A DNA stretch of 64,000 bases from Streptomyces sp. NBC_00683 (GCF_036226745.1 NZ_CP109013.1:6510001-6574000); one strand, 5' to 3'. Numbered from the stretch's first letter, positions 41,563-50,455 are shown. Program-made: numbers and translations. Notes: generated from the sequence alone by a model not told the origin.

Positions 41563-41665
41563 GGGTACGTTCTCCCTGCATCCGATTCCGTGCGCTCAGG
41601 CTGTTGGCTGCATACGTTCCCGTTCCGGTCCGCGGAGCGCGGGCGCGGTGCGTGAGCGTACCAGC

Positions 41666-41693
41666 GCACCGCGGAAGCGCTTCGACACGGTGC
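41666..41693 (-). promoter_or_regulatory. Dyad upstream of the sigma factor gene
   Basis: GCACCG (41666-41671) and CGGTGC (41688-41693) enclose the perfect palindrome GAAGCGCTTC (41674-41683). The core resembles LacI-type operators. It lies in the gap between the sigma factor gene and the Xre gene, both on the minus strand. Confidence 0.35.
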
Positions 41694-41744
41694 ACAACCT
41701 AGTAAGACGTAACACGGCGAAAACGTGAACCCTGTGGACCAAGG

Positions 41745-42488
41745 TCAACTACCCGCACCCGCGGGCGGGAGTTTCGACCAGAAGTGGTCCAGGATCTCCT
41801 CCAGGTAGCGCTGGCCCGCCTCGCCCGAGGCGGACGAACCGCCGGCCCTGCTCAGGGTCGCGGTCATCAGCGCCTGGTACTCCTGGTGCATCTCGCGCAA
41901 CGGGCCCGACAGCTCGCGGCGGTCCATGGACAGCAGGCGGGCGATCGGGCGGGTGTGGGCCTGCCAGCGAGTGCCGACCGCGTCGTGCAGCATCTGCGTC
42001 AGTTCACCGTCCAGCCCGGTCACCGTGATGAAGTCCCGGGGGTTGAGCGCGAGGACCCCCGCGAGTGCCACGGACTGGCGGCTGGTGCCGGTCCACTCCC
42101 CGGTCGACTCCATGTGGTGGTAGGCGTGAACATCCAGTCCGGTGGCGCGGGCTATGTCCTCGACGGCGAGCCCGCGCGCGAGTCGGTGCTCCCGCAAGTT
42201 CCGTGGCGCCCCGATGAGTTGACTCGGCGAACACCACAACGCCCCGGCCAGCGCCGCGAGTTCGGATGCCGATGGTAAGGAGGTGCCGCGCTCCCAGGCG
42301 GTGATGTGATCCGCGGTGACGTGGGTCATCCCGTATGAGGCGCGCATGCCGTAGGCCACATGCCCGGGAGCCATGCCCAAACTCTCACGCATGGCCCGAG
42401 AGGCACGCGCGTTGAAGGGGGGCGCCGGGTCGGCTGAGGAGTGATGCTGCACGGGCACAGGGTAGGGGGCGATCGTCATGCTGCCCAT
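41745..42488 (-). CDS. Xre-family helix-turn-helix regulator
   Basis: A 247-residue regulator with two lambda-repressor-like segments: an N-terminal HTH (SRAMRESLGMAPGHVAYGMRASYGMTHVTADHITAWERGTSLPS, about 29-73) and a second helical repeat (NLREHRLARGLAVEDIARATGLDVHAYHHMES). The C-terminal part is all helical. I recall conserved homologues in Streptomyces without defined targets. Starts at 42488 or 42479 are both possible. It is divergent from the NCS2 purine permease gene, which it might regulate. Confidence 0.82.
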   Translation of the reverse strand: MGSMTIAPYPVPVQHHSSADPAPPFNARASRAMRESLGMAPGHVAYGMRASYGMTHVTADHITAWERGTSLPSASELAALAGALWCSPSQLIGAPRNLREHRLARGLAVEDIARATGLDVHAYHHMESTGEWTGTSRQSVALAGVLALNPRDFITVTGLDGELTQMLHDAVGTRWQAHTRPIARLLSMDRRELSGPLREMHQEYQALMTATLSRAGGSSASGEAGQRYLEEILDHFWSKLPPAGAGS

Positions 42489-42809
42489 TGGCCTGTATCG
42501 CCAGTTGTCGGATTTGGTGGAAACCTACTGGCTCGATTTTGGAGAAATTAACAAGAAGCAGTACCGGAATGACGCGTACCGAGCACCTGAAGATCCTGTA
42601 ACTCCCTGTTTCCATAAGGGAATCAGGCACTCCTGTGGCGCGCGTATGATCCGCACACGCGTCCCGTCGTCGCGTGTGCGTTCGTCCGTGACGTCCGCTG
42701 TGCGGCTATCGGCGTATCCCACCAGGGCGTTGACCCCTCCGTGCCGTGCCGTCCCGCGCGCTTGGGGGTGTGCACTCCTCGCGCCCATCCGTAGACAACA
42801 GGAGAAACC
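42489..42809 (+). promoter_or_regulatory. Long leader region of the purine permease gene with two hairpins
   Basis: 321 bases without a gene. It includes a relatively AT-rich stretch (42510-42560). One hairpin has CCTGTTTCC pairing with GGAATCAGG (about 42605-42628, one mismatch). A second, stronger one has GCACACGCG (42653-42661) pairing perfectly with CGCGTGTGC (42671-42679). The ribosome binding site AGGAG precedes the ATG. A long structured leader before a purine transporter could hold a regulatory RNA, but no known riboswitch pattern is recognised. Confidence 0.4.
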
Positions 42810-44282
42810 ATGCAGACCAGCGCGACCGGCAAGGCGGATTCCGCCAGAACGCCTGCCGCAGGGCCAGGATCAGGATCCGGATCCGGATCGGCGGTGGATC
42901 GCTACTTCCGCATCACGGAGCGCGGTTCGACGTACGCGAGGGAGATACGCGGCGGGTTCGCCACGTTCTTCACGATGGCGTACATTCTCGTGCTCAATCC
43001 GATCATCCTGGGCAGCGCCAAGGACAAGTTCGGCGACCAACTCGATGCGGTCCAACTCGTCACGGCCACGGCTCTGGTGGCCGCCGTGATGACAGTGATC
43101 ATGGGTGTGGGTGGCAATCTGCCGCTGGCTCTGGCCGCCGGGCTCGGACTCAACGCAGTCGTCGCCTTCCAGATCGCGCCTCTCATGAGCTGGGACGACG
43201 CGATGGGTCTCATCGTGCTCGAGGGCCTGCTGATCTGCGTTCTCGTCCTGACGGGTCTGCGAGAAGCGGTGATGCACGCCATTCCGCAGCCGCTCAAGCA
43301 AGCCATCAGCGTCGGTATCGGCCTGTTCATCGCCTTCATCGGCTTCGTCGACGCCGGATTCGTCACACGCATCCCGGATGTCGCCCAGACCACCGTGCCG
43401 GTCCAGCTCGGCACCGGCACGCTGAGCGGCTGGCCCATGCTGGTCTTCTGCGCCGGGTTGCTTCTGACGATCGTGCTGCTCGCCCGCAAGGTCAAGGGCG
43501 CGATCCTCATCAGCATCCTCCTGATGACCGTGGTCGCCGTTCTGGTCAACGAGTTCGCCGAGGTCAAGTCCTGGGGTCTGACCGTGCCCCAGATGCCTGA
43601 CGAGATCGTCGCATCGCCGGACTTCGGGCTCCTCGGCAACTTCGACCTGTTCGGCTCCTTCGGGCAGGTGAGCGTGCTGACCGTGGTGCTCCTGGTCTTC
43701 ACCCTGATCCTGTCGGACTTCTTCGACACCATGGGCACCGTCGTCGGCGTCACGGCCGAGGCCGGACTGCTCGACGAGCGCGGCCAGGTCCCGGGCCTCG
43801 GCCGGGTCCTGCTCATCGACGGCGCGGCTGCCGTCGCGGGTGGCGCGGCGTCCGCCTCTTCCGCCACGACCTACATCGAGTCGGCCGCGGGCGTCGGCGA
43901 GGGCGCACGCACCGGGTTCGCCAACCTGGTCACCGGCGGCCTGTTCGGGCTCGCCCTGTTCCTCACCCCGATCCTGACCATCGTGCCGATGCAGGCCGCG
44001 GCGCCTGCGCTGATCGCGGTCGGCTTCCTGATGATGACCCAGGTCAAGCACATCGACTGGGACCGCTTCGAGCTGGCCATCCCGGCCTTCCTGACCATCG
44101 CCGTGATGCCGTTCACGTACTCCATCACCAATGGCATCGGCGCCGGCTTCGTCGCGTACGTCGTCATCAAGGCGTTCCTCGGCAAGGCGCGCGAGGTGCA
44201 CTGGCTGCTGTGGGGCACCTCGGCGCTGTTCGCGGTGTACTTCGCCATCGACCCGATCGAGCAGCTGCTCGGGGTGAAGTAG
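42810..44282 (+). CDS. NCS2-family purine permease (AzgA/PbuG type)
   Basis: A 490-residue membrane protein for uptake of hypoxanthine, guanine or adenine. It starts with a Gly/Ser-rich tail, then ITERGSTYAREIRGGFATFFTMAYILVLNP, a hallmark of the AzgA-like group. Further motifs are GLGLNAVVAF, EGLLI, FFDTMGTVVGV (about 305) and SATTYIESAAGVGEGARTG (about 351). It has about 12-14 membrane helices. It ends at a strong bidirectional terminator. The exact purine is not distinguishable. Confidence 0.92.
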   Translation: MQTSATGKADSARTPAAGPGSGSGSGSAVDRYFRITERGSTYAREIRGGFATFFTMAYILVLNPIILGSAKDKFGDQLDAVQLVTATALVAAVMTVIMGVGGNLPLALAAGLGLNAVVAFQIAPLMSWDDAMGLIVLEGLLICVLVLTGLREAVMHAIPQPLKQAISVGIGLFIAFIGFVDAGFVTRIPDVAQTTVPVQLGTGTLSGWPMLVFCAGLLLTIVLLARKVKGAILISILLMTVVAVLVNEFAEVKSWGLTVPQMPDEIVASPDFGLLGNFDLFGSFGQVSVLTVVLLVFTLILSDFFDTMGTVVGVTAEAGLLDERGQVPGLGRVLLIDGAAAVAGGAASASSATTYIESAAGVGEGARTGFANLVTGGLFGLALFLTPILTIVPMQAAAPALIAVGFLMMTQVKHIDWDRFELAIPAFLTIAVMPFTYSITNGIGAGFVAYVVIKAFLGKAREVHWLLWGTSALFAVYFAIDPIEQLLGVK

Positions 44283-44286
44283 CGGT

Positions 44287-44322
44287 CACGGTGGGTTCCG
44301 GCCGCTGCCGGAACCCACCGTG
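44287..44322. terminator. Perfect 15-bp bidirectional terminator
   Basis: CACGGTGGGTTCCGG (44287-44301) pairs exactly with CCGGAACCCACCGTG (44308-44322) around a 6-base loop. It lies between the convergent purine permease and penicillin-binding protein genes. Confidence 0.85.
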
Positions 44323-44324
44323 TG

Positions 44325-45776
44325 TCAGCCCTTGAGCGCCGCCTTCATCATCTTCTGCGCGATCGGCGCCGCCAGGCCGTTGCCGCTGACCTCCGAGCGG
44401 GCCGCCCCCGAGTCCTCGACGACCACCGCGACCGCGACCTGCTTGCCGGTGGAGTCGTCCTTCGCGTACGAGGTGAACCAGGCGTACGGGGTGTTGCTGT
44501 TGTCCACGCCGTTCTGCGCCGTACCCGTCTTGCCGCCCACCTCCGCGCCGTCGATCCGGGCGTTGGTGCCCGTGCCCTCCTCCACGACGGTGACCATCGC
44601 ACTGCGCAGCTGCTCCGCCGTGGACTCCGACACGACCCGCTCGGTGTCGCCGTCCTCGAACTCCTGCAGCGTGGATCCGCCGGCGTCCGTCACCTCGGAG
44701 ACCATGTGCGGGGCGGCCAGCTCACCGCCGTTCGAGAGGGCCGCCGAGACCATGGCCATCTGCATCGGCGTCGCCGTCACCTCGAACTGGCCGATGCCGG
44801 TCAGCGCGGTCTGCGCCTTGTCCATGCCCGTCGGGTACACGCTCTCGGCGGCCCGCACCGGCACGTCCAGCTTCTCGGTGTCGAATCCGAACGCGTCCGC
44901 CATCGCCTTCAGCTTGTCCTGCCCGAGGTCGGCGGCCACCTTCGCGAAGACGTTGTTGCAGGAGTACTGGAGCGCGGTGCGCAGCGTGGCGTTCTCGCAG
45001 GGGGCCGAGGGGTTCTCGTTCGACAGGACCGTCGTCGTGCCCGGCAGCGTGTACGGGTCGGGGCTGTCCGTCGGCTCGTCGACCGAGTCGTACAGGCCGT
45101 TCTCCAGGGCCGCCGACGCCACCACCAGCTTGAAGGTCGAGCCGGGCGGGAGCGGCTGCCGCAGCGCCCGGTTGACCAGGGGCTTGCTCTTGTCGTCGAG
45201 CAGTTTCTGCCAGGCGTCCCCGTCGGTCGTCCCGCTGATGCCGGACGGGTCGTACGACGGGGAGGAGACCATGCCGAGGATCCGGCCGGTCTCCGGATCC
45301 ATCGCGACGGCTGCGCCCCGGTCGTCGCCGAGCGCCTCGAAGGCCGCCTTTTGGACGTCCGGGTCGATGGTCGTCAGCACCTGTCCCGGGGCGGTCTGCT
45401 CGCCTGTGAGGACCGCGGCGGGATCCTTGAGCCGGTTGTCGGTGCCGTCGAGCACATCGCTGTAGATGCCTTCGAGCTGCGTGGCGCCGTAGGCCTGTGA
45501 GCTGTAGCCCGTGACCGCCGCGTACAGCTCGCCCTGGGTGTAGGTCCGCTTGTAGCGGAGGTCGCCGCCCGTGGTCTCCTTCGAACCGGTGACCGGGGAA
45601 CCGGCCACGATGATGTCACCGAGCGGCTGCGCGTACTGCGCGATCGTGTTCCGCCGGTTGTGCTCGTCGTCTGCGAGCGCCCGGGCCTCGTACGCCTGCA
45701 CCCAGGTCGCCCGCACCAGCAGGGCGAGAACCATGAGCAGGCAGAAGACCGAAGCGCGCCTGATTGTCTTGTTCAT
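44325..45776 (-). CDS. Class B penicillin-binding protein (PbpA/FtsI-like transpeptidase)
   Basis: A 483-residue peptidoglycan transpeptidase. One N-terminal membrane anchor (ASVFCLLMVLALLVRATWV, about 8-26) is followed by the dimerisation domain and the transpeptidase domain with all three motifs: PPGSTFKLV (active-site serine, about 212), YSCNN (SxN, about 270) and GGKTGTAQ (KTG, about 418). The start chosen is the ATG that gives MNKTIRR, as in actinobacterial PbpA. No ftsW/rodA or serine/threonine kinase gene is adjacent, so this is probably an accessory paralogue rather than the pbpA of the cell-growth cluster. Confidence 0.93.
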   Translation of the reverse strand: MNKTIRRASVFCLLMVLALLVRATWVQAYEARALADDEHNRRNTIAQYAQPLGDIIVAGSPVTGSKETTGGDLRYKRTYTQGELYAAVTGYSSQAYGATQLEGIYSDVLDGTDNRLKDPAAVLTGEQTAPGQVLTTIDPDVQKAAFEALGDDRGAAVAMDPETGRILGMVSSPSYDPSGISGTTDGDAWQKLLDDKSKPLVNRALRQPLPPGSTFKLVVASAALENGLYDSVDEPTDSPDPYTLPGTTTVLSNENPSAPCENATLRTALQYSCNNVFAKVAADLGQDKLKAMADAFGFDTEKLDVPVRAAESVYPTGMDKAQTALTGIGQFEVTATPMQMAMVSAALSNGGELAAPHMVSEVTDAGGSTLQEFEDGDTERVVSESTAEQLRSAMVTVVEEGTGTNARIDGAEVGGKTGTAQNGVDNSNTPYAWFTSYAKDDSTGKQVAVAVVVEDSGAARSEVSGNGLAAPIAQKMMKAALKG

Positions 45777-45870
45777 CCCGCTGGAGGGACGAGCGGGGGA
45801 GCCCGGGACGTTCCCGTTCGTGTCCCTTCTCACCGTTTTCTCAGCTGCTCCGGCGGTCGGCCCAGGTGTG

Positions 45871-46344
45871 TCAGGCGTCCAGCCGCAGGAGCACCTCGTC
45901 GGTCTCCTCGCCCCTGGCCTGGGCGTAGCCCCGGTCGGTGCCGGTCAGGACGAAACCGCACTTCTGCAGCACCCGCACCGAACCGGTGTTGTCGGCAGCG
46001 GCGCGCGCGTGCAGGGGACGCTCGGGCACGGTGTCGAGCAGGGCGCGCAGCGCGGCGGTCGCCAGCCCCCGGCCCCACTGCGCCCTGTCCAGCCAGTAGG
46101 TCACCTCACGCTCGGCCGGCGGCCCGTACACCCCCACGCTGCCTACCACCACGTCGTCGGCGAGCACCGTGCGTATGGTCACCGTGTCCGAGGCGCGGAT
46201 GCGCTGCCAGTGGGCGTCGAACATGGCCCGGTCGGAGGGGTCGGCGCTGGTGAAGGCCGCCATCCGGGTCGCCTCCGGGTCGCTCATGAAGGCGAAGAAC
46301 AGGGGCAGGTCGCCGTCCCGTACCTCGCGCAGTTCGAGGCGCAC
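45871..46344 (-). CDS. GNAT-family N-acetyltransferase (RimJ-like)
   Basis: A 157-residue acetyltransferase of the Acetyltransf_3/RimJ type: LRLELREVRDGDL start, VTYWLDRAQWGRGLATAALRALL with the acetyl-CoA loop Q-W-G-R-G-L-A (about 91), and NTGSVRVLQKCGFVLTG at the C-terminus. The start is a GTG three bases after the IclR gene stop on the same strand, so the two may be cotranscribed. The substrate is unknown. Confidence 0.87.
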   Translation of the reverse strand: MRLELREVRDGDLPLFFAFMSDPEATRMAAFTSADPSDRAMFDAHWQRIRASDTVTIRTVLADDVVVGSVGVYGPPAEREVTYWLDRAQWGRGLATAALRALLDTVPERPLHARAAADNTGSVRVLQKCGFVLTGTDRGYAQARGEETDEVLLRLDA

Positions 46345-46347
46345 GGG

Positions 46348-47118
46348 TCAGAGCCTCCGGGTCGCGAGGGTCAGCCGGTCGCGGGCGTCGAACAGGGCGT
46401 CCTTGACCATCTGTTCGTGCGCGGGCGTGAGCCGGGCGACGGGCACCGAGCAGCTGATCGCGTCGCGCGCCGGGGTGCGGTACGGGATCGCGACCCCGAA
46501 GCAGCGCAGGCCCAGCGTGTTCTCCTCGCGGTCCACCGCGTACCCCTGCTCGCGGATGAGGCGCAGTTCCTCGATCAGCTTCTCGCGGTCGGTGAGGGTG
46601 TGCTCCGTCAGCGCGGGCAGCGTCTCGGGCAGCATCTTGCGGACCTGCTCGTCGCTGTGGGTGGCCAGCAGCGCCTTGCCGAGCGAGGTGGAGTGGGCGG
46701 GCAGCCGGCGGCCGACGCGGGTGAACGGGCGCAGGTAGTGCTGGGACTGCCGGGTGGCGAGGTACACCACGTTCGTCCCGTCCAGACGGGCCAGGTGGAT
46801 GGTCTCCGTGGTGTCGTCGGAGAGCCGGTCCAGGGTGGGACGGGCGGCGGCGACCACCTCGTCCCCGTCGATGTACGAGGTGCCGACGAGCAGGGCCCGC
46901 ACCCCGATCCCGTACCGCGTGCCCGTCGCGTCGGTCTCGACCCAGCCCAGCTCCACCAGCGTGCGCAGCAGCATGTAGAGGCTGGACTTGGGGTATCCGA
47001 CGGCCTCCTGCACGGCGGCCAGTGAGTGCATACCGGGGCGCCCCGCGAAGTATTCGAGGAGCTCCACCGTCCGTACCGCAGACTTGACCTGTGTCCCACC
47101 GGACTCGGCAACCGACAT
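46348..47118 (-). CDS. IclR-family transcriptional regulator
   Basis: A 256-residue regulator. The winged helix (about 10-75: VKSAVRTVELLEYFAGRPGMHSL, YPKSSLYMLLRTLVELGWVE) precedes the IclR effector domain (TIHLARLDGTNVVYLATR, GKALLATHSDEQV, GYAVDREENTLGLRCFGVAIPY). It is divergent from an aldehyde dehydrogenase with a 165-base spacer that holds a nested dyad. IclR regulators often sense keto acids or aromatic acids from carbohydrate breakdown. It probably controls the aldehyde dehydrogenase operon and perhaps the pectin ABC operon, which has a related site. Confidence 0.93.
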   Translation of the reverse strand: MSVAESGGTQVKSAVRTVELLEYFAGRPGMHSLAAVQEAVGYPKSSLYMLLRTLVELGWVETDATGTRYGIGVRALLVGTSYIDGDEVVAAARPTLDRLSDDTTETIHLARLDGTNVVYLATRQSQHYLRPFTRVGRRLPAHSTSLGKALLATHSDEQVRKMLPETLPALTEHTLTDREKLIEELRLIREQGYAVDREENTLGLRCFGVAIPYRTPARDAISCSVPVARLTPAHEQMVKDALFDARDRLTLATRRL

Positions 47119-47217
47119 CGCCCTATGCCCCTTCCAGCCTTCTTGTACTACCTGCGCAACGCTGCGACTTCTTGCCAACACGGAACGCCCGGAAATAGAG
47201 TCCCCTACATATTCACG

Positions 47218-47255
47218 ATCAGGAACTCTGTTCAGAATACCGAACAACTCCTGAT
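47218..47255 (+). promoter_or_regulatory. Nested dyad in front of the aldehyde dehydrogenase, probable IclR operator
   Basis: The inner dyad GTTCAGAATACCGAAC (47230-47245) has GTTC/GAAC ends, and it is framed by ATCAGGA (47218-47224) and TCCTGAT (47249-47255), a second perfect inverted repeat. It lies 29 bases before the GTG start of the dehydrogenase and 100 bases from the divergent IclR gene. Confidence 0.6.
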
Positions 47256-47283
47256 GTGTGGCAGTGGACCGGAAGGAAACACG

Positions 47284-48804
47284 GTGGCAGCAGCACCAGT
47301 CTGGAGCGTCGACCCCCGAACCGGGAACCCGCGTGAGCAGGTTGCGGTGGAGGCTACAGCGGAGGAGGTCGACCGCGCGGTCCGGGCCGCGCATGCCGTG
47401 CGCGACACGTTGGCCGACCGCACGGTGCGCGCCGCGTTCCTGCGTACCGCGGCCGATCTGCTCGCCGGTGCGGGGGAGCACGTCATCGAGGCCGCCGACG
47501 CGGAGACCGCGCTCGGCCCGGCCCGGCTCACCGGCGAACTCGCCCGCACCGCAGCCCAGTTGCGGGCCTTCGCGGAGGTCGTCGAGGAGGGGTCCTTCCT
47601 CGACATCCACATCGACCACGAGGACGGCAGCAGGACCCCGCCCTGGCCGGACCTGCGCCGCTACAAGATCCCGCTCGGTGTCGTCGCCGTCTACGCGGCC
47701 AGCAACTTCCCGCTCGCCTTCTCCGTCCCCGGCGGCGACACCGCGAGCGCGCTCGCCGCGGGCTGCCCGGTCGTCGTCAAGGCGCACCCCGACCACCCCG
47801 CCACCTCCGAACTCTGCGCCTCGCTCCTGCGCAGGGCCGCCGCGCAGAACGGCCTGCCCGAGGACGTCCTGACCGTGGTGCACGGCTTCGACGCGGGCGT
47901 CGAGCTGGTCAAGCACCCTCTCGTCACCGCCGCCGGCTTCACCGGCTCGATCCGCGGCGGCCGGGCACTCTTCGACGCCGCGGCGGCCCGGCCCACCCCG
48001 ATCCCCTTCCACGGCGAGCTCGGCTCCCTCAACCCCGTCGTCGTCACCGCCGCGGCCGCCGCGGAGCGCGGCGAGCAGATTGGTGCAGGGCTCGGCGGCT
48101 CCATGACCATGGGCGCGGGGCAGTTCTGCACCAAGCCCGGTTTCGTCTTCGCCCCGTTCGGCGAGGCCGGTGACCGACTGCTGAAGTCCCTCACCGAGAC
48201 GGTCAGCGACACCGGTGCGGGCGTCATGCTCGACCACCGGATGCGGGACGCCTTCGTCGCGGGAGTGGCCGAGAGGGCGGCACTCGCGGACGTGGAGGCC
48301 CCCGTCACCCCCGGCGCGGGCAGCGAGCACACCGTCTCCGCGGGCTTCCTGACCGTCCCCGCCCAGCGGCTGGCCGCCGAAGGCCCGCACGACGCGCTGC
48401 TGGAGGAGTGCTTCGGCCCGGTCACCGTCGTCGCACGCTACGACTCCGAGGACGAGATCACCGCCGTCCTCTCCCGCCTCCCCGGCAACCTCACGGCCAC
48501 CCTCCAGATCGCCACCGAGGAGGCCGACGGCAGTGCCGCCGGTCTGCTCGCGGCGCTCACCCCGCTGGCCGGACGCGTCCTGGTCAACGGCTGGCCGACC
48601 GGCGTCGCCGTCGCCCCCGCCCAGCACCACGGCGGCCCGTACCCGGCCACCACCTCCACCTCGACCTCCGTCGGCGCGACAGCGATCGAGCGCTGGCTGC
48701 GCCCGGTCAGCTACCAGTCGACGCCCGAGGCGCTGCTCCCGCCGGAGCTGCGCGAGGACAACCCGCAGGGCCTGCCCCGCCGGGTCGACGGGCGCCGCGT
48801 ATGA
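47284..48804 (+). CDS. NADP-dependent aldehyde dehydrogenase, 2-oxoglutarate semialdehyde type
   Basis: A 506-residue aldehyde dehydrogenase with catalytic cysteine in GAGQFCTKPG (C282), general-base glutamate in HGELGSLNP (E245) and YAASNFPLAFSVPGGDTASALAAGCPVVVKAHP-type Rossmann features. The GELGSLNPV and QFCTKPG forms and the TPEALLPPELREDNPQG-like C-terminus are typical of the 2-oxoglutarate-semialdehyde (2,5-dioxovalerate) branch. It would complete both the galacturonate and the arabonate oxidative routes. GTG start after GGAAGGAA. Overlaps the DUF1349 gene (ATGA). Confidence 0.88.
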   Translation: MAAAPVWSVDPRTGNPREQVAVEATAEEVDRAVRAAHAVRDTLADRTVRAAFLRTAADLLAGAGEHVIEAADAETALGPARLTGELARTAAQLRAFAEVVEEGSFLDIHIDHEDGSRTPPWPDLRRYKIPLGVVAVYAASNFPLAFSVPGGDTASALAAGCPVVVKAHPDHPATSELCASLLRRAAAQNGLPEDVLTVVHGFDAGVELVKHPLVTAAGFTGSIRGGRALFDAAAARPTPIPFHGELGSLNPVVVTAAAAAERGEQIGAGLGGSMTMGAGQFCTKPGFVFAPFGEAGDRLLKSLTETVSDTGAGVMLDHRMRDAFVAGVAERAALADVEAPVTPGAGSEHTVSAGFLTVPAQRLAAEGPHDALLEECFGPVTVVARYDSEDEITAVLSRLPGNLTATLQIATEEADGSAAGLLAALTPLAGRVLVNGWPTGVAVAPAQHHGGPYPATTSTSTSVGATAIERWLRPVSYQSTPEALLPPELREDNPQGLPRRVDGRRV

Positions 48805-49406
48805 CCGTGCACCTCCCCGAAGTGCCCTTCCCGCTGGAGCCGTTCGGCCCGGAGGGGGCCTGGGGGTACGAGGACGGCGTGCTGACCGGCCGGGCGGGCG
48901 CCCGCCAGGACCGCTTCGTCCCGCCGGGCGGCGACGCCCTGGAACCCGCCTCCGACGCCCCGCGCCTGCTGGGTGCCGTGCCGGAGGGCGACTTCCAGCT
49001 GGCCGCCCGGGTGAAGGTGGGCTTCGCGGGGGCGTTCGACGCGGGCGTGCTCTATCTGCACGCCGGTGAACGGGAGTGGGCGAAGCTCTGCTTCGAGCTC
49101 TCCCCGGAACGCCCCACCATCTGCACGGTCGTCACCCGCGGCCACTCCGACGACGCCAACTCCTTCGTCGTGGACGGTGACACCGTGTGGCTGCGGCTCA
49201 GCCGCACCGGCAAGGCGTTCGCCTTCCACGCCTCCGAGGACGGCGAGAAGTGGACCTTCGTCCGCGTCTTCGCCCTCGGGACGGAGCAGGCGCCGGTACT
49301 GGCAGGCTTCCTGGCCCAGGCGCCCACGGGCGAGGGCTGCGAGGTGGCCTTCGACCGGATCGCGTACCGGCCGGCCGGCCTCGGCGACCTGCGCGACGGC
49401 AGCTGA
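48801..49406 (+). CDS. DUF1349 protein coupled to the aldehyde dehydrogenase
   Basis: A 201-residue beta-sandwich (concanavalin-like) protein of the DUF1349 family: DFQLAARVKVGFAGAFDAGVLYLHAGEREWAKLCFELSP-type strands, then RGHSDDANSF and WLRLSRTGKAFAFHASEDGEKW. There is no signal peptide. Such domains are also found at the C-terminus of GH43 enzymes and may bind carbohydrate. It is translationally coupled to the dehydrogenase and ends at a strong terminator. Function is unknown. Confidence 0.85.
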   Translation: MTVHLPEVPFPLEPFGPEGAWGYEDGVLTGRAGARQDRFVPPGGDALEPASDAPRLLGAVPEGDFQLAARVKVGFAGAFDAGVLYLHAGEREWAKLCFELSPERPTICTVVTRGHSDDANSFVVDGDTVWLRLSRTGKAFAFHASEDGEKWTFVRVFALGTEQAPVLAGFLAQAPTGEGCEVAFDRIAYRPAGLGDLRDGS

Positions 49407-49416
49407 CGGTCAGCGG

Positions 49417-49456
49417 CGCGCCCACCCCTCCCGGCCCCGGCCGGGGGGTGGGCGCG
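49417..49456. terminator. Bidirectional terminator after the dehydrogenase operon
   Basis: CGCGCCCACCCC (49417-49428) pairs exactly with GGGGTGGGCGCG (49445-49456). The loop can pair further through CCGG runs. It lies between the DUF1349 gene and the convergent metallo-hydrolase gene. Confidence 0.8.
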
Positions 49457-49495
49457 TTCTCTGCAGCGTGAGCCAGAGGTAGCCCGGGCGGGCCC

Positions 49496-50281
49496 CTACG
49501 GTGCGACGAACGCCGGAGTCAGGTGGGCGGGGGCCAGCAGGGCGCGGTGCGCCGCGGCCCGCTCCAGCAGTGCTTCGCGGGAGGCGCGGGCGGTGACCGG
49601 GTCGCGCTCGTGGGCGTAGGCGACGGCCGGATTGCCCAACTGGACGGCGTGCACCAGCGCGTCACCGGTGACGACGACGTCCCGGCCGCCCGGCTGCTCG
49701 ACCAGGACGGACTGGTGGCCCGGAGTGTGTCCGGGCGTGGGGAGGAGGGTCAGCCCCCTCCCGAGCCGGTGCTCCCCGCGGACCTCGTCGAGCTGTCCCG
49801 TGGCGCGGAGCGGCTCGACGACCCACTTCCACACGGGGTCCGACCGGTCGAGGGCGGCCGTCTCCGCGTGCTGGACGACGTACCGGGCCCGGGGGAACAT
49901 GGGGTCCCCGGCCGCCGTCGTCGACCAGCCCACATGATCCTCGTGCAGATGGGTCAGCACGACGGACTCCACGTCCCCGGGTGCGATCCCTGCCTCGGCG
50001 AGCGCCTCCGGCAGTCGGCCGGGTACCGGGCACCACGGGGCGCCCGGACCCTCGGCCGGCCCGACACCCGCGTCGACGAGGACCCAGCGCCCGCCGGGCC
50101 GCTCGATCGCGAAACACCAGAAGTTCAGCCGCCACGTGCCGTCCGGCCCCCGTGCGCCCGGATCGAGGGACGCGGCGCGTTCCCAGTCACGTTCGCCCGC
50201 CCCGGGAAAAGCGAGCCGTTCCCGCTTGAAGAACGTGCCTGCGGCGTCCAGCAACGCGAGAACGTTTCCGTGCCGTTCCAA
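49496..50281 (-). CDS. MBL-fold metallo-hydrolase
   Basis: A 261-residue metallo-beta-lactamase-fold hydrolase. The zinc motif THLHEDHVGW (H-x-H-x-D-H, about 110) is complete, with later ligands in TPGHTPGHQS and VVTGDALVH. The type often cleaves lactones, thioesters or quorum-sensing molecules. A start codon TTG at 50281 with AGGAGG upstream gives the best initiation site. An enzyme of this fold could open an aldarate lactone near a uronate pathway, but there is no direct evidence. Confidence 0.85.
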   Translation of the reverse strand: MERHGNVLALLDAAGTFFKRERLAFPGAGERDWERAASLDPGARGPDGTWRLNFWCFAIERPGGRWVLVDAGVGPAEGPGAPWCPVPGRLPEALAEAGIAPGDVESVVLTHLHEDHVGWSTTAAGDPMFPRARYVVQHAETAALDRSDPVWKWVVEPLRATGQLDEVRGEHRLGRGLTLLPTPGHTPGHQSVLVEQPGGRDVVVTGDALVHAVQLGNPAVAYAHERDPVTARASREALLERAAAHRALLAPAHLTPAFVAP

Positions 50282-50455
50282 TGTGCCCTCCTCCTACGGA
50301 TGCTTCTTCGGACGTCAGCGGGAGCCGACCTGGGTCACATATCCAAGTCCGGCTCCACGTACGTGAATTAATCTGCCCGACCCGGCAACCTGAGCGCCAC
50401 CTGCGGCGACCCATGAGTGCACCCCGCACTCAGTCGTACCGAGAAAGGGCCCCCC

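Noticed and set aside
48001..48630. IclR gene extended to a 760-codon frame reaching 48630
   Set aside because: The upstream part is antisense to the aldehyde dehydrogenase. The regulator has a good start at 47118 with a ribosome binding site.
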